Assembly (NCBI RefSeq): GCF_000485595.1
Contig: NW_014577097.1
Location: 307,976 to 371,975 of the forward strand
Length of the DNA stretch: 64,000 bases
Direction: 5' to 3'
Origin: Priapulus caudatus
Taxonomy: Eukaryota; Priapulida; Priapulimorpha; Priapulimorphida; Priapulidae
Shown here in pieces: positions 1 through 12,207 of this stretch (position 1 is its first letter; the number at the start of each line of letters is the position of its first letter). Below the pieces are notes generated by a model. It was not told the origin of the DNA. It did no database searches and worked only from the letters and a program-made list of their open reading frames with translations. A program made the position numbers and the translations under genes.

Positions 1-520
1 CTTTTTGACTTGCCCTTGATGCTGTTGAATAAAGGAGGAAGGAGGAAATGGAATTATGGAAAATAAGGGAAAATACAGACATGTTTGAAGTTTTTATTAG
101 CAAAAATTATTCAGCATCTGTTGCCGGTTTAGTTTATATTAGCCATAAGCCAATAATGATTACACTTCCAGTTGGCCCAGCAGTGAATATTTCTCAAACC
201 CGTATTTTTCTGTTTATGATAATTTTCATTGAAATCCAAGGCCTGGCTACATTGTACAACGGACCCATTAGTCACACGACGAGAAGCAGAGAAATCAATG
301 TTTTTACTAATTTCCCATACCTAACTAGTTTGTATTTTTACAATAGCAGTCAGCTGGACACATAAAATTGAGATGCCTCAAATGATCCTCGCAAGATTAG
401 CAGATATATTGCATTGGCGGTCTTATCAACCGTCAATGTCGCTCTTCTTATGGTGCATGATCCCGACTTCCGAAGTCTAGTGTACCATGTATCATCTACA
501 TGTGTCATGTGCCACTCGCT
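1..520. repeat. Left arm of a large inverted repeat
   Basis: The first ~520 bases are the reverse complement of 1,845-2,316, with long identical stretches such as GGAGGAAGGAGGAAATGG and CACACGACGAGAAGCAGAG. The arms differ mostly by single extra bases in this left copy, which is the pattern of an uncorrected long read rather than of old sequence divergence. The arm may continue to the left of the window. No open frame in it resembles a known protein. Confidence 0.85.
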
Positions 521-1111
521 TCGCCCCTCTCCCCGAGATCTCATACAGAATACCCCCAACCATACCCCGCACACAGCAAAAACGAGGGAGACGAGGGGAG
601 AGAAGTTATGACAAACAAGCAAACAACACAGCGCTTGTGTCTTTCGCTCTCTGTAAATGTTTTTCCCCGTGAAAATCACAGCGCCCGTGTTTTGCTAAGC
701 TTTTCGGCTTTGCGGTAGGAAAACTGGTTTAGTACAAACGCGCGGTGCGTGCAATGTTCGCGCAACTCGGCCGAGCTTTGGGGCCGTCGCCGGCATCATC
801 ATCATCACTGCCTGCGAACGACATACGGGACCTTACCGAATTCTGCCGTGCCAACAAAAAAAACTGGAAAACGAAAGTTTGCGCGAAGATGCAATTAGAT
901 GCACATGAGCGAACAGGTGGCCTCATTTTCACAAGTTTTAGCGCAGAAGGTCGGATCGCGCTATCAGGGTACTGACACAAACTGAAGCAACAACCTAGCT
1001 GATCCGCCTTCTGCTGACTCTCCCCATCTCCCCCTCTCTATATCGCACGCCTGTGGCAGAGCGAAGGGCTATATTTCTATAGGCCCTCTCTATATTTTCG
1101 CTTTCTCATTC

Positions 1112-1146
<35 letters not shown>

Positions 1147-1415
1147 TTATTTCTCCCCATGTCTTTCTCTCTCTGTGTCTTTCTTGTCTGTCTATAATCA
1201 CCTCGTCTTCCTCTAGCCCGTTACGTAATTCCTAGCTTCGGCGTGGCCCATGACAGCGTAAATCTACGTAAAGCTGCAATATCGCATTAAATCCGTACGC
1301 GCCCACCGATCCCCGCGGCTGTGCATAAAACAAACAAGTGCGCATACGAGTTCTCCTCTTTTTTATTCTTTTTTTCTCTCTCTAGATCTCTTTCTGTATT
1401 TATCAATCTGTATGG

Positions 1416-1449
<34 letters not shown>

Positions 1450-1714
1450 GTGTCTGACTGTCTGTCTGTCTGTCTGTCGATCTATCTATCTATCTGTCGG
1501 ACTGTCTATCTATCGATCTCTGTCGCAAGGATACTTTCCTTAATGTTCAACATCGTCCTAAACTCTCGCCCCCCCCCGCTAGTGAGAAGTACCGTACCTC
1601 CCAGCGCAGCCGAACTACTAGCACCGAGAGAGTTATATTATCCAGAGCGAATAATAATAGAATCTATATATCTATAGAATATATCTATCTATCTATCTCT
1701 CTATCTATCTATTA

Positions 1715-1753
<39 letters not shown>

Positions 1754-1844
1754 ATGTGTAATTCTGCTGCCCTTTGTTCTGTGAAAAATACCAGTTAAAA
1801 CGATATGCAATTTGTAAATAATTAATACACCACATCATTACATG
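521..1844. other. Spacer between inverted arms, with pyrimidine microsatellites
   Basis: This non-coding spacer carries a CT tract at about 1,108-1,146, CTGT then CTAT tetranucleotide runs at 1,411-1,520, and a (CTAT)n run at 1,680-1,753. A less repetitive, CpG-containing stretch at 735-975 has short open frames on both strands but no recognisable domain or splice pattern. Confidence 0.7.
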
Positions 1845-2316
1845 ACACATGTAGATGATCATGTACATAGACTTCGGAAGTGGATCTGCAACATAAGAAG
1901 AGCCGACATTGACGGGTTATAAGACAGCCAATGCAAATATCTGCTAATTTGCGAGGATCATTTGAGGCATCTCAATTTATGTGTCCAGCTGACCTATTTA
2001 AAAATACAACTATTAGTATGGGAAATTAGTAAAAACATTGATTTCTCTGCTTCTCGTCGTGTGACTAATGGGTCGTTGTACATGTACCAGGCTTGATTTC
2101 ATGAAATATACATAAACAGAAAAATACGTTTGAGAAATATTCACTGCTGGGCACTGAAGTGTATCATTATTGCTTATGGCAATATCAAAACTAAACCAAC
2201 ACATGCTGAATAATTTTGCTAATAAAAAATTCAAACTGTCTGTATTTTACCTTATTTTCCATAATTCCATTTCCTCCTTCCTCCTTTATTAAACACACAA
2301 GGGCAAGTCAAAAAAT
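1845..2316. repeat. Right arm of the large inverted repeat
   Basis: Reverse complement of 1-520. This copy is more compact, lacking the scattered single-base insertions of the left arm, so it is probably the more accurate version of the repeat. Similarity ends near 2,316. Confidence 0.85.
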
Positions 2317-2996
2317 GCAAGAGGCTAAGAAAGGATGCAGTTCCATCTCTGATAGAAGTCAGTAACCCTCCTGCACTCCCAACCTAGAAACAAGCAGAAT
2401 CGTAAATTTCTGAAGCTCCAGCACTTGTGATTAAGCTTCTTAGCAATAAATGTGATTAATGGTATTTGAGTAAAAAATATGGAAATTATATCGTCTTTAT
2501 TATTTTTGTTTGTAGAAAAAACAAACATCTCACCAAATCCGGTCACAGACTAAGGAATAAATTAAACTACGACTGTAGCACAGTATACCGTGTGCACATT
2601 ACGCATTGTGCGATACGGTGTGGATGATCGTTTTGCATGTAAAAATAAATGTATAGCCGTTTAATAGAGCAAAATCGACTTGAAGACTAACATTTGACCT
2701 TCTAGATTCAGGAATGTATAATTAAACTCTAGTCCAAATATTAGAATTAACGATAGAGACATTTTTAATGTTACAACGTTACACATCTACGGTCTGTCAC
2801 CACAGCCAGATTTTTAGTGTACCGCTTCATTCGCTGGGCGGCGCCACCATTCAATTGCATTACTCTATTTTGGCGTTTTGTCCAGTCTGTGTATCCGTTA
2901 GTCTGTGGTACTACGTACATGCATACTGACCTTTTTTAAACGAGCAAAGCTTGTGTTGATTTTTGCTCATTCTTTCTTTTTTATTGTTATTTATAG
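2317..2996. other. Unique AT-rich sequence; no gene seen
   Basis: No convincing open frame or repeat was found. Its 3' end (about 2,960-2,996) is a T-rich tract ending TTATTTATAG, which fits a branch and acceptor region for the glycine-rich exon that follows. Confidence 0.5.
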
Positions 2997-3357
2997 ACCT
3001 AGCGGTCATAGTGGATCAAGAGCTTATCAAGACAATGCATTTAGAGGAAGTAGACACCTGGGCAGATACAGAGGAGGTCGATATGGAAGAGATGGAGACG
3101 GAAGCGGTGGATACGGAGGAGGCGGATACGGAGGAGGTAGATACGGAGGAGGCGAATACGGAGGAGGTGGCTACGGAGGAGGTGGAAACGGAGGAGGCAG
3201 ATACGGAGGAGGTGGATATGGTGGGACTGGGGGCGGAAATAGTGGATACACAGAAGTTGGTAGCGATGCACGTGGTTATAATCCTATTCTATTATACTGC
3301 GCAACTCCAGTACAACCCAAACCATCCCAGCCCACATTCACTATCGGTACAGGATAG
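2997..3357 (+). CDS. Probable terminal exon of a glycine/tyrosine-rich protein
   Basis: An open frame of about 119 residues starts after a strong acceptor (T-rich tract ending TTTATAG, AG at 2,995-2,996). The first base completes a codon from an upstream exon not found here. The residues run from a charged Gly/Arg start (PSGHSGSRAYQDN) into about ten GGYGGG, GGRYGGG or GGEYGG repeats. They end in a non-repetitive tail with LLYCATPVQPKPSQPT and a TAG at 3,355-3,357. Such repeats occur in cuticle or other secreted structural proteins and in RNA-binding proteins of the hnRNP type. Nothing visible decides between them. Just past the stop, the frame one base back encodes a Gly/Pro-rich tail (GPTGRWAYGIGPGPPGQ) ending with TGA at 3,450-3,452, so a frameshift or alternative 3' end is possible. 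The other strand reads as a Leu/Arg-rich shadow. Confidence 0.5.
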
Positions 3358-4262
3358 TCCTACGGGTCGCTGGTCCTACGGGTCGTTGGGCCTACGGGAT
3401 TGGACCCGGACCACCTGGACAAATAGGACCCAGACCACCTGGAAACGTTTGAAAAATGGGAGCTTGAAAATGTGCTAATTCGGCCTAGCTTACGTATACG
3501 GTATATTGACATATCAGACTTGTTATTGGTTTAGCTTAGATTATTTGTAGTCTTACGATACCATAGTAGAAGCAGCTAAGTACTTCATAAAACTAAACAG
3601 ATGACAGGGTTTTCCTACTTGACGTGGTTACCATTGCCTATCAGGCACGTATTTTCCAAATTCTGTTATCTGAGGTGTGATCGATCTTCTCTCCCTCTCC
3701 CGACCCGTCCATTTTGAGTGCATAAGATCGGCCAAGGAAAATTATCCTGACCTTACCGGCGACCTACCAGTGGACTAACCCCCTACTGTAGCATTTACTG
3801 TGAAAGCAGCTGCGGGGCCTCAGGGTTACTGACTATGCCGTGGCTGATTTTGGCCGTGGCTATGCGTCCGGTCATATAAATCCGTAGCCACTGGGTATAA
3901 ATTGCGTATTATGTCGCTGTAAATTAATAATGGGAATAAAGTCAGATTGTAAAAAATATGACATGCTTCCGCGTTGGGAAACGAACAAGGAACACAAAGA
4001 GAAACATTATTTATTGAAATAAAAGTTTACAGCTCTAGACTCAAAAGTACGACTACGTGTCAGCACGGTAAATGTCGTTAGCTCGTGCTGTGGTTCGCTT
4101 GTGGTTTAGGTCTGTTCGCCTCAATTCACTCTACAGCAGTAGCATATAGGCTTCGAAAACGTGAGTGTTGGTCGTCTCGTACCAGGACGGAAGAACGATT
4201 TATACCGAAGATGGGCTGGGTTGTTGTTGAATGTTGAATGGGTTGTTGATGGGTTGTTCCAT
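3358..4262. other. Flank of the tandem array; no gene seen
   Basis: No coding signal beyond the Gly/Pro tail described for the upstream exon. A short motif near 3,724-3,746 (ATAAGATCGGCC followed by GGAAAATTAT) recurs near 52,729-52,750, where another fragment of the next repeat family also lies, so this stretch is probably part of the same repeat unit. Confidence 0.5.
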
Positions 4263-7200
4263 CAGTAGACATCATTTAAGAAATAGGCGGGAGACCTTGC
4301 ATGTAAGGTCCGCGCTGCGTATACCAGCCAGTACACAATCTGGCTACGTCACTGTGTTAGAGCATGCGCAATATCTCACTAGAGAAGTTATATTTTGTTA
4401 TGAATATGCATTTAAAATGGTTAGGAGGTATTTCCGCATAGATTTCCCTTATAAACTTTTATTAGTAGACCTGTGTTTATAATTAGGAGAGTGCCCTAGC
4501 ATGTAGGGTACAAAACGCCTACTTTATGCCCTCGCGTCCTTCACATTTGCCTCACATATCCCTCGCTCAGCCTCCTTCTTCGCCTACCTCCCCCAGCTAT
4601 CTTCCTTGCCGCCTTTCTTTAGTCTCCCATCCCCTCTCTCCCGCAGCAAGCTATTTTATGAAGTTGTCCTCAGACGGCACTGCACGCCTAACACGGTGCG
4701 CGCGCATGCGCAATATCTCCCGAGAGAAACCATATTTTGCAAAGATTACGCATTGAAAATGAAGAGTAGTTATCCTAGCATAGGTTTACATGATAACATT
4801 CCATCAGTAGACATCATTTAAGAAACAGGCGAGAGATCTTGCATGTAAGGTCCCCGCAACGCAATATCTCACCAGAGGAGTTATATTTTGTCATGAATAT
4901 GCATTTAAAATGGTTAGAGGGTATCTCAGTATAGATTCCCTTAATAAACCTTTATCAGTAGACCTGTGTTAATAATTAGGAGAGCGCTCTAGCATGTAGG
5001 GTACAAAGCGCCTACTTTATGCCCTCGCGTTCTTCCCCTTGCCTCCCATGCCTATCGCTCAGCCTCCTTCTTCTCCTACCGCCGCCAGCTATCTTCCCTG
5101 CCGCCTTTCCTCAGCCTCCCACCCCCTCTCCCCCGCAGCAAGCTATATTATAAAGTTTGTCTCAAACGGCACTGCACGCCTAACACGGTGCGCGCGCATG
5201 CGCAATATCTCCCGGGAGAAATCGTATTTTGCAAAGATTATGCATTTAAAATGAAGAGGAGTTATCCTACCATAGATTTATATAATAACATTTCATCAGT
5301 AGACATCATTTAAGAAATAGGCGGGAGACCTTGCATGTAAGGTCCCCGCTGCGTATACCAGCCAGTACACAATCTGGCTACGTTCGTGTGTTAAAGCATG
5401 CGCAATATCTCACCAGAGGAGTTATATTTTGTCATAAATATGCATTTAAAATGGTTAGGAGGTATCTCCGTATAGATTTCCCTAATAAACTTTTATCAGT
5501 AGACCTGTGTTTATAATTAGGAGAGCGCCCTAGCATGTAGGGTACAAAACGCCTACTTTATGCTCTCGCGTTCTTCCCATTTGCCTCCCATGTCCCTCGC
5601 TCAGCCTCCTTCTTCTCCTACCGCCCCCAGCTATATTCCCTGCCGCTTTTCCTCAGTCTCCCATCCCCTCTCTCCCACAGCAAGCTATATTATAAAGTTT
5701 GCCTCAAACGGCACTGCACGCCTAACACGGTGCGCGCGCGTACGCAATATCTCCCGAAAGAAATCGCATTTTGCAAAGATTATACATTAAAAATGAAGAG
5801 GAGTTATCCTAGCATAGATTTATATGATAACATTCCATCAGTAGACGTCATTTAAGAAATAGGAGGAAGACCTTGCATGTAAGGTCGACGTTCCCGCTGC
5901 GTACACCAGCCAGTACACAATCTGGTTACGCTAGTGTGTTAGCGCATGCGCAATATCTCACAAGAGGAGTTATATTTTCTGATGAATATGCATTTAAAAT
6001 GGTTAGGGGGTATCTCAGCATAGATGTCTCTAATAAACCTTTATCAGTAGACCTGTGTTTATAATTAGGATAGCGCCCTAGCATGTAGGGTACAAAACAA
6101 CTACTTTATGAAGTTTTCCTCAGACGGCACTGCACGCCTAACACGGTGCGCGCGCATGCGCAATATCTCTCGAGAGCAATGATATTTTTGCAAAGATTAT
6201 ACATTTAAAATGAAGGGGAGTTATCCTAGCATAGATTTATATAATAACATTCCATCAGTAAACGTCATTTAAGAAATATAAGAAAGACCTTGCATGTAAG
6301 GTCTCCGCTGCGTATACCAGCCAGTACACAATCTGGCTACGATAGTGTGTTAGCGAATGGGCAATATCTCGCAAGACGAGTCATATTTTGTAATGAATAT
6401 GCATTTAAAATGGTTAGGGGATATCTCAGCATAGATTTCCCTAAGAAACCTTTATCAGTAGACCTGTGTTTATAATTAGGAGAGCGCCCTAGCATGTAGG
6501 ATACAATACACCTACTGTATGCCCTCGCGTCCTTGCTCTTGCCTCCCCTGTCTCTCGCTCAGCCTCCTTCCTTTTCTACCGCCCCCAGCTATCTTCCCTG
6601 CTGCCTTTCCTCAGTCTCCCATTCCCTCTCCCCCGAAGCAAGCTATATTATGTAGTTTTCCTCAGACGGCACTGCAGTTTATATAATAACATTCCATCAG
6701 TAGACATCATTTAAGAAATAGGCGGGAGACCTTGCATGTAAGGTCTCGGCTGCGTATGCGTATACCAGCCAGTACACAATCTGGCTACGTTAGTGTGTTA
6801 GAGCATGCGCTATATCTCACCAGAGGAGTTATATTTTGTCATGAATATGCATTTAAAATGATTAGAACGTATCTCCGCATAGATTTCCCTAATAAACTTT
6901 TATCAGTAGACCTGTGTTTATAATAATAGGAGAGTGCTCTAGCATGTAGGGTATACAAAACACCTATTTTTGCCCTAGCGTCCTTCCCCTTGCCTCCCAT
7001 CTCCCGTGCTCAGCCTCCTTTTTCTCCTACCGCCCCCAGCTATCTTCTCTGCCGCCTTTCCTCAGTCTCCCATCCCCTCTCCCCTGCAGCAAGCTATATT
7101 ATAAAGTTTGCCTCAGACGGCACTGCACGCCTAACACGGTGCGCGCGCATGCGTAATATCTCCCGAGAGCAATAGTATTTTGCAAAGATTATGCATCTAA

Positions 7201-7625
7201 AATGAAGAGGAGTTATCCTAGCATAGATTTATATGATAACATTCCATCAGTAGACGTCATTTAAGAAATAGGAGGAAGACCTTGCATGTAAAGTCCCCGC
7301 TGCTTATACCAGCCAGTACACAATCTGGCTATGTTAGTCTGTTAGCGCATGCGCAATATCTCACCAGATGAGTTATATTTTGTGATCAATATGCATTTAC
7401 AATGATTTAGGGGGTATCTCCGCAGATTTCCCCAATAAAGTTTTATCAGTAGACCAGCGTTTATAATTAGGAGAGCGCCCTAGCATGTAGGGTACAAAAC
7501 ACCTACTTTATGCCCTCGCGTCATTCCCCTAGCCTCCCCTGTCCCTCGCTCAGCCTTCTTCTTCTTCTACCGCCCACAGTTTTCTTCCCTGCCGCCTTTC
7601 CTCAGTCTCCCATCCCCTCTCCCCC
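4263..7625. repeat. Tandem array of a dimeric repeat, units of about 420-550 bp
   Basis: The landmark CAGTAGACATCATTTAAG recurs at 4,263, 4,804, 5,297, 5,839, 6,256, 6,698 and 7,248, giving spacings of 541, 493, 542, 417, 442 and 550. Each full unit holds two related halves. Both contain GCATGCGCAATATCTC, ATATGCATTTAAAATG (or close) and end in ATCAGTAGAC, so the unit looks like a diverged dimer of a ~250-bp ancestor. Units also carry two small hairpins, ACCTTGCATGTAAGGT and CCCTAGCATGTAGGG, and a C/T-rich stretch near TCAGCCTCCTTCTTC. Short open frames are shared among units only because the DNA is shared. Shorter copies lie at about 51,020-51,160, 52,830-53,100, 54,480-54,625 and 57,440-57,590. 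Confidence 0.9.
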
Positions 7626-8815
7626 TCGGACGTATAATAACCTAGTAACTCGCGATACCTGTTAAAACCTTTCTATATCAAGAACATTATACCTCAGATT
7701 TAGCCAACGAAAACACAGTAACAACATAAAGGCACGTCAACTTCAGTATAAATCATTAATTTTTATTAACCCTGTTGCGTACATGTGAGGTACCTATAGG
7801 TATATATACAATTGCATAAAATGATAAAGGTCTGGGTCTTCATCCAACTGTTTACACACTCGTAGTCACACGCACGCACAGTCGCACTCACACTCTCACG
7901 CACGCGCGCACAAATAAAATGATTTCGATAGGTGGCACTGTAACAACCGTTTCTGCCAGCATGACCTTCTATGAAATGTGCTGCTACTACAGAAGATGGT
8001 TTAACCGCGATCATAGACAACCCGATAAAATGGTATATACACATGTGTATATATATGCCACGAAAACCAAACGTTTGAACTCACAACCTTTTACCGGCAG
8101 ATAACGTCGAAGCGAATAAACAAGGAAGACCGTATATATTCTTGGTAGATACACCTCTTGACGTATAATGTAGCGGTCAAGCCCTTCTAAATTCTTCGCG
8201 AGGTAATGTTGTGAGATCCTGCTCCAACGCAGGCCAGTAAAGTATTATTATCAAAATTGACAGGTAGTAATATTGCAGTAGGGTAAACAGCAGATGATTT
8301 CCATGCGTGTTGGAGTTTATTAAATTCGCGAAGCTAGCAATTATGCCCGTCCCTCTATCAGTTCAGCGTGCGCACACACACGCACGCACGCACGCACGCA
8401 CGCACGCACATTAATTACAGTGAGACCAAACGTTTGCTCGGCTCTCTTCCATTCGGCTGCACAAACGCGGCGGATACATGCGAAAACCAACTCGCTCACG
8501 GAGTACCACTCAGTGTCCAACTAACACACCTTTCAAACATATATCTCTTCATCTGTATTCAAAATAATAATCACTATTCAAAATTTCCCCCCTCCGCTTC
8601 ATGATAAACAGAACAACAGTATACACAGACAGGGCATGATTCTCCGTATAGTTCATATATAGATAAACAATCACCACACCATATATACAATGATCGATTA
8701 CTAGAATAGTATAATTCCTCGGCGAGTACGACCCCACGCTATTCCTGCCTCCTGACACGTAAGCGAAATCTTAGGAAACCACTGACAAAGTTACGAGCGC
8801 ACCGCGAGTATAGGC
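7626..8815. other. No gene seen; GCAC microsatellite
   Basis: Mostly unique AT-rich sequence. A (GCAC)n run lies at about 8,366-8,409. Short open frames on both strands have no recognisable features. Confidence 0.5.
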
Positions 8816-8818
8816 CTG

Positions 8819-8909
8819 TGCTGCTGCTGCCGCCGCCGCCGCTGCTGCTGCCGCCGCCGCCGCCTCTGCCGCTGCTGCTGCTGCTGCCGCCTCCGCCGCC
8901 GCCGCCGCC

Positions 8910-8940
<31 letters not shown>

Positions 8941-8995
8941 CTGCCGCAGCAGCTACCGCTGCTGTTACTACTACTAATATACTACTACTACTAGT
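8819..8995. repeat. Compound trinucleotide repeat (CTG/CCG/CTA)
   Basis: Interspersed CTG and CCG triplets over ~130 bp grade into GCTACC and ACTACT triplets. One minus-strand frame reads through as poly-alanine, but its flanks show no domain or splice support, so I call it a repeat rather than a gene. Confidence 0.85.
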
Positions 8996-9760
8996 ACTAC
9001 AGCTTGCTGTGATGGCACCTGTCCGTCCTACCACATCGTACCCAGCTCTTACCTCACGTAGAGCCAGTTTACCGATTAATGCCAATGCGATAGGAGTTTG
9101 TGCTTCGCGCTAGCTAGAACAACGGTCGTGCCCAGCGCGAGGGAAGCAAACTTGGTAAACGCATGTCGGAACCGAAACCGTGGCTGTGCTAACACAGCTG
9201 AGCGTTGAGATGCGGCGTTCATTACGCTCTGATAAACGGGGTTCACGCTTATTCCGTACCACTCAACAGGCACCAGCATCTCTCTCTGGCAAACTCCCAA
9301 CAGCAGCAAATACACGAATCTCGTTTGCTACCCGCCTTCTCACCCCCTCCCTCCCTCCCGCCCTACCCACCCAGGTGAAATTGGCTACGTGCGAATGTAC
9401 GTACGTATGTGCGCTATATCCTACAGGCTTTATGTACAGCACATTTATAAATGGTGGTTATGTGGTTCTCTTTGTCTCTCTCGCGCGCACGCGCATGTGG
9501 CCGGAGCTTCGAATATGAATGCGAACAGCATGTGGATGGATGATCTCGGACAGTCAGCGCGTGCACCGTGGGCTAAAAAGACACGACACACTCAGTGACC
9601 ACTGGACGGCCTCACGTGACCATTTCGTCCGCTTCACACAGGCGTGCTCGCTCCCGTCGTGCCAAAGCGGGTAGCTGTCATTGTTACGGGTCCTTCATGC
9701 GGACAGGCGTGACAATGCGAGATTCGACGCCGCATTGCCGCCATTTTCCTCCCTACTCCC
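8996..9760. other. No gene seen
   Basis: Moderate GC, mostly unique sequence. Overlapping short open frames exist on both strands without recognisable motifs or consistent splice sites. Confidence 0.4.
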
Positions 9761-9835
9761 ACAACTGCCTGTATAAATGGGGACACCAGCGCTCACACGG
9801 TTTGCCGTCACTAACTGTCAGCGAGTTAATGGACG
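9738..9835 (+). promoter_or_regulatory. Possible TATA-type core promoter
   Basis: A YY1-like CCGCCATTTT near 9,738 is followed by TGTATAAATGG at about 9,770-9,780, a good TATA match. A CACACGGTTTG stretch lies ~25-30 bases downstream, where a start site would be expected. The first ATG afterwards opens a frame of only 17 codons, and no recognisable exon follows. The call rests on motifs alone. Confidence 0.22.
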
Positions 9836-10829
9836 TATGTATATTCATAAGCCAGTACGGCGTCACTTCTCATCTCGAATAAATCATAATTGTTTCGCCG
9901 TTGTACGCACTCCTGTGTTCACCGAGAGGCGACTGCAAAAAACACTCGCGCAATAGTTCTCTTTTACCGAGCAGCTAGCTATATATTCACACAAGTTCTA
10001 ATAGTTTTCATAGTTCATTTACCCACAAACGATTTCTCGCATTAAAACCTATTTACAAATGAATTCGGAGGCGGTCATTAAAAGCGATTCAACAGCATTA
10101 AGAGCAAAGAGCGTGTACATCCAAACCGTAGGGCATTTTTCACCTCCATTAAAAGACATCTACATACATCAATAAACTTTCATAACTGTATTTATAAATA
10201 GTACCTTTTTTAAACAAATCCTTTAGAAAAATACCTCTGTAACCTCTTACATAGAAATCTGAATAACATTCAAACATTTTACAGTACTTGCTGTTCCGGC
10301 GCCTGCTCCTGTTGATTACTGGGTTTAGTTATTTTCTTGTTTGTTTGTTTTGTTTACCGCATGTATATTCTATAAACGACTTTCGCTCTTTTTTCGCGTT
10401 CAATTCGTCACAGTAATCAACAGCATTCGGGGAACACCACTTCTTAACTTCATCTGCTACCTCTCAGGTTAAAGACACATTGGAGATACATGAACCCCGG
10501 ACGTCGACAGTCTAGGGCAGCTAAAGGCACAGCCGACAGGTGGTAATCAGTATTAGCATGTATCGGCGTTATAAGAATCCCTGAATCCTGCCACAGCAAC
10601 ACCTCTGACTTGCCCTCATTGCTCACAACAGCTTGTCGCTATCAGCATCATCACAGTCGCAGTTCAACAACGCAGTGGCTACGCACAGCAAACCCAATAT
10701 CATAGACGTTTGGGAGTCCGATGAGTTTTCTCATTTCTGTGCCACACGAAAAAACTTTCCAAATGGCTAACGCTTTAATAGAAATTCATTAAAAACACAA
10801 ACTAAAACATTAAAACGCCACGAGTCGCA
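9836..10829. other. No gene seen
   Basis: AT-rich, low-repeat sequence. A short minus-strand frame near 10,285-10,345 reads as Gln/Lys-rich peptide before a stop but is only ~24 codons, and its composition alone explains it. Confidence 0.4.
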
Positions 10830-10960
10830 CAATCGCGCGCGCGCACACTCCGTAGAATAAAATGGCGGCTATTTGCGCGCGGGGGTGGGGTGGGGGATGT
10901 GTGGAGGGCGGGGTGCGATACGTGTGCCCGGCACCGGACCTAATGTAATGCTAACATGTA
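10830..10960. promoter_or_regulatory. CpG/GC-box-rich stretch with a YY1-like motif
   Basis: AAAATGGCGGC (YY1-like) at about 10,858-10,868 is followed by GCGCGC, GGGGTGGGG and GGGCGGGG tracts, resembling a CpG-island promoter core. No adjacent exon is recognised, so its target and direction are unknown. Confidence 0.2.
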
Positions 10961-11059
10961 CATGACCTACTACAGTACTGTGCGCAGAGCACGGCCGCGA
11001 ATAACATAGCTGACACTGTATTACGCAGTGTGTAGGCGCTTATGAGTGGATGCTTGATG

Positions 11060-11411
11060 GCGTTTAATGCATGCGTACGTGCGCGCGTGTGTGAATGCGT
11101 GTATGAGTGAGTGCGTGCGTGCATATGCGTACCTGCGTTTCTATGTTTGTGGAAGCAACTGCATATGTGCGCGTCTGTTTGTGTACACGAGCCTGTATAG
11201 CAACTCTGTGCGCGCGCGTGCGTGCGTGCGCATCTGTATGCGTGCGCGTGCCTGTATGACATGCAATGCATGTATGACATGTGTGTGTGTGTGACCACGA
11301 AAATATATCGACGTCCATATATCGCCACAGTCCGTATGCAAGCGGCGTCGTTGGGCAGCACCTTGTCCGTGGCTGTGATCAGCCACAGTATGTCGCCGGA
11401 GGCTGTGGGGC

Positions 11412-11463
<52 letters not shown>

Positions 11464-11637
11464 CACATACACAGTACACACGCGCGCGCATGTCACGTAC
11501 GCACCGGAGCGGACACTATCACTTTCACAGCAGTGCTTTTTTGGGCCAAGGCTGATTTTATAATGGGCAGCTCTCTCTTTCTCATTCTCTCTCCCCAGTC
11601 ACCACCTCTCTCTATATCTCTCGATCTTACTTGCACG

Positions 11638-11717
<80 letters not shown>

Positions 11718-12163
11718 TACATACATACACACACACGCACAAACACAGAGAATCTCGCTTAATCACAATTCGAGTCTCTCCAACGTCCCCTTTCTCTCTC
11801 ACTGCCGACCAGAGTCTCTCTTGCACAAACTCTTTCTCCATTCGCCCGCCTCGCTCACGATTGCGCTCACTCTTTTCTATTATCTTCCTCCATCAAACTC
11901 CTTTTCCTCTTCCTTTTCCCTTATCTCCTTCCTTTCCTCGTTATCCCCTCCAATCGCCTCGCCATTCGGGCATATATCTATTCCATTTTCCCTCACTTTT
12001 CTCTCTCGCCCCTTTTCCTCTCTCCCACACTCTCGTCCTCCTTTTCGCAATCACTCCCTCCCTCCCCGTCTCTCTATCAGACTCCCCATCTCGCTCCGTC
12101 CGTCTCTCGGACTCTACCTTTTAGACTTCCCCTCGCCCCGTCCCTCTCTCCGAATCCTGCTAC

Positions 12164-12205
<42 letters not shown>
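11060..12205. repeat. Cluster of dinucleotide microsatellites
   Basis: In order: GTGC-type variants at 11,070-11,290, (CT)n at 11,416-11,460, (CA)n of about 90 bp at 11,647-11,735, a long C/T-rich tract at 11,800-12,160, and (CT)n at 12,164-12,205. The long open frame across this region is a product of low complexity. Confidence 0.9.

Positions 12206-12207
<2 letters not shown>

Noticed and set aside
8771-9085. Poly-alanine frame on minus, like an Ala-rich transcription factor region
   Set aside because: It is the translation of a CTG/CCG repeat; flanking residues show no known domain and no splice support.
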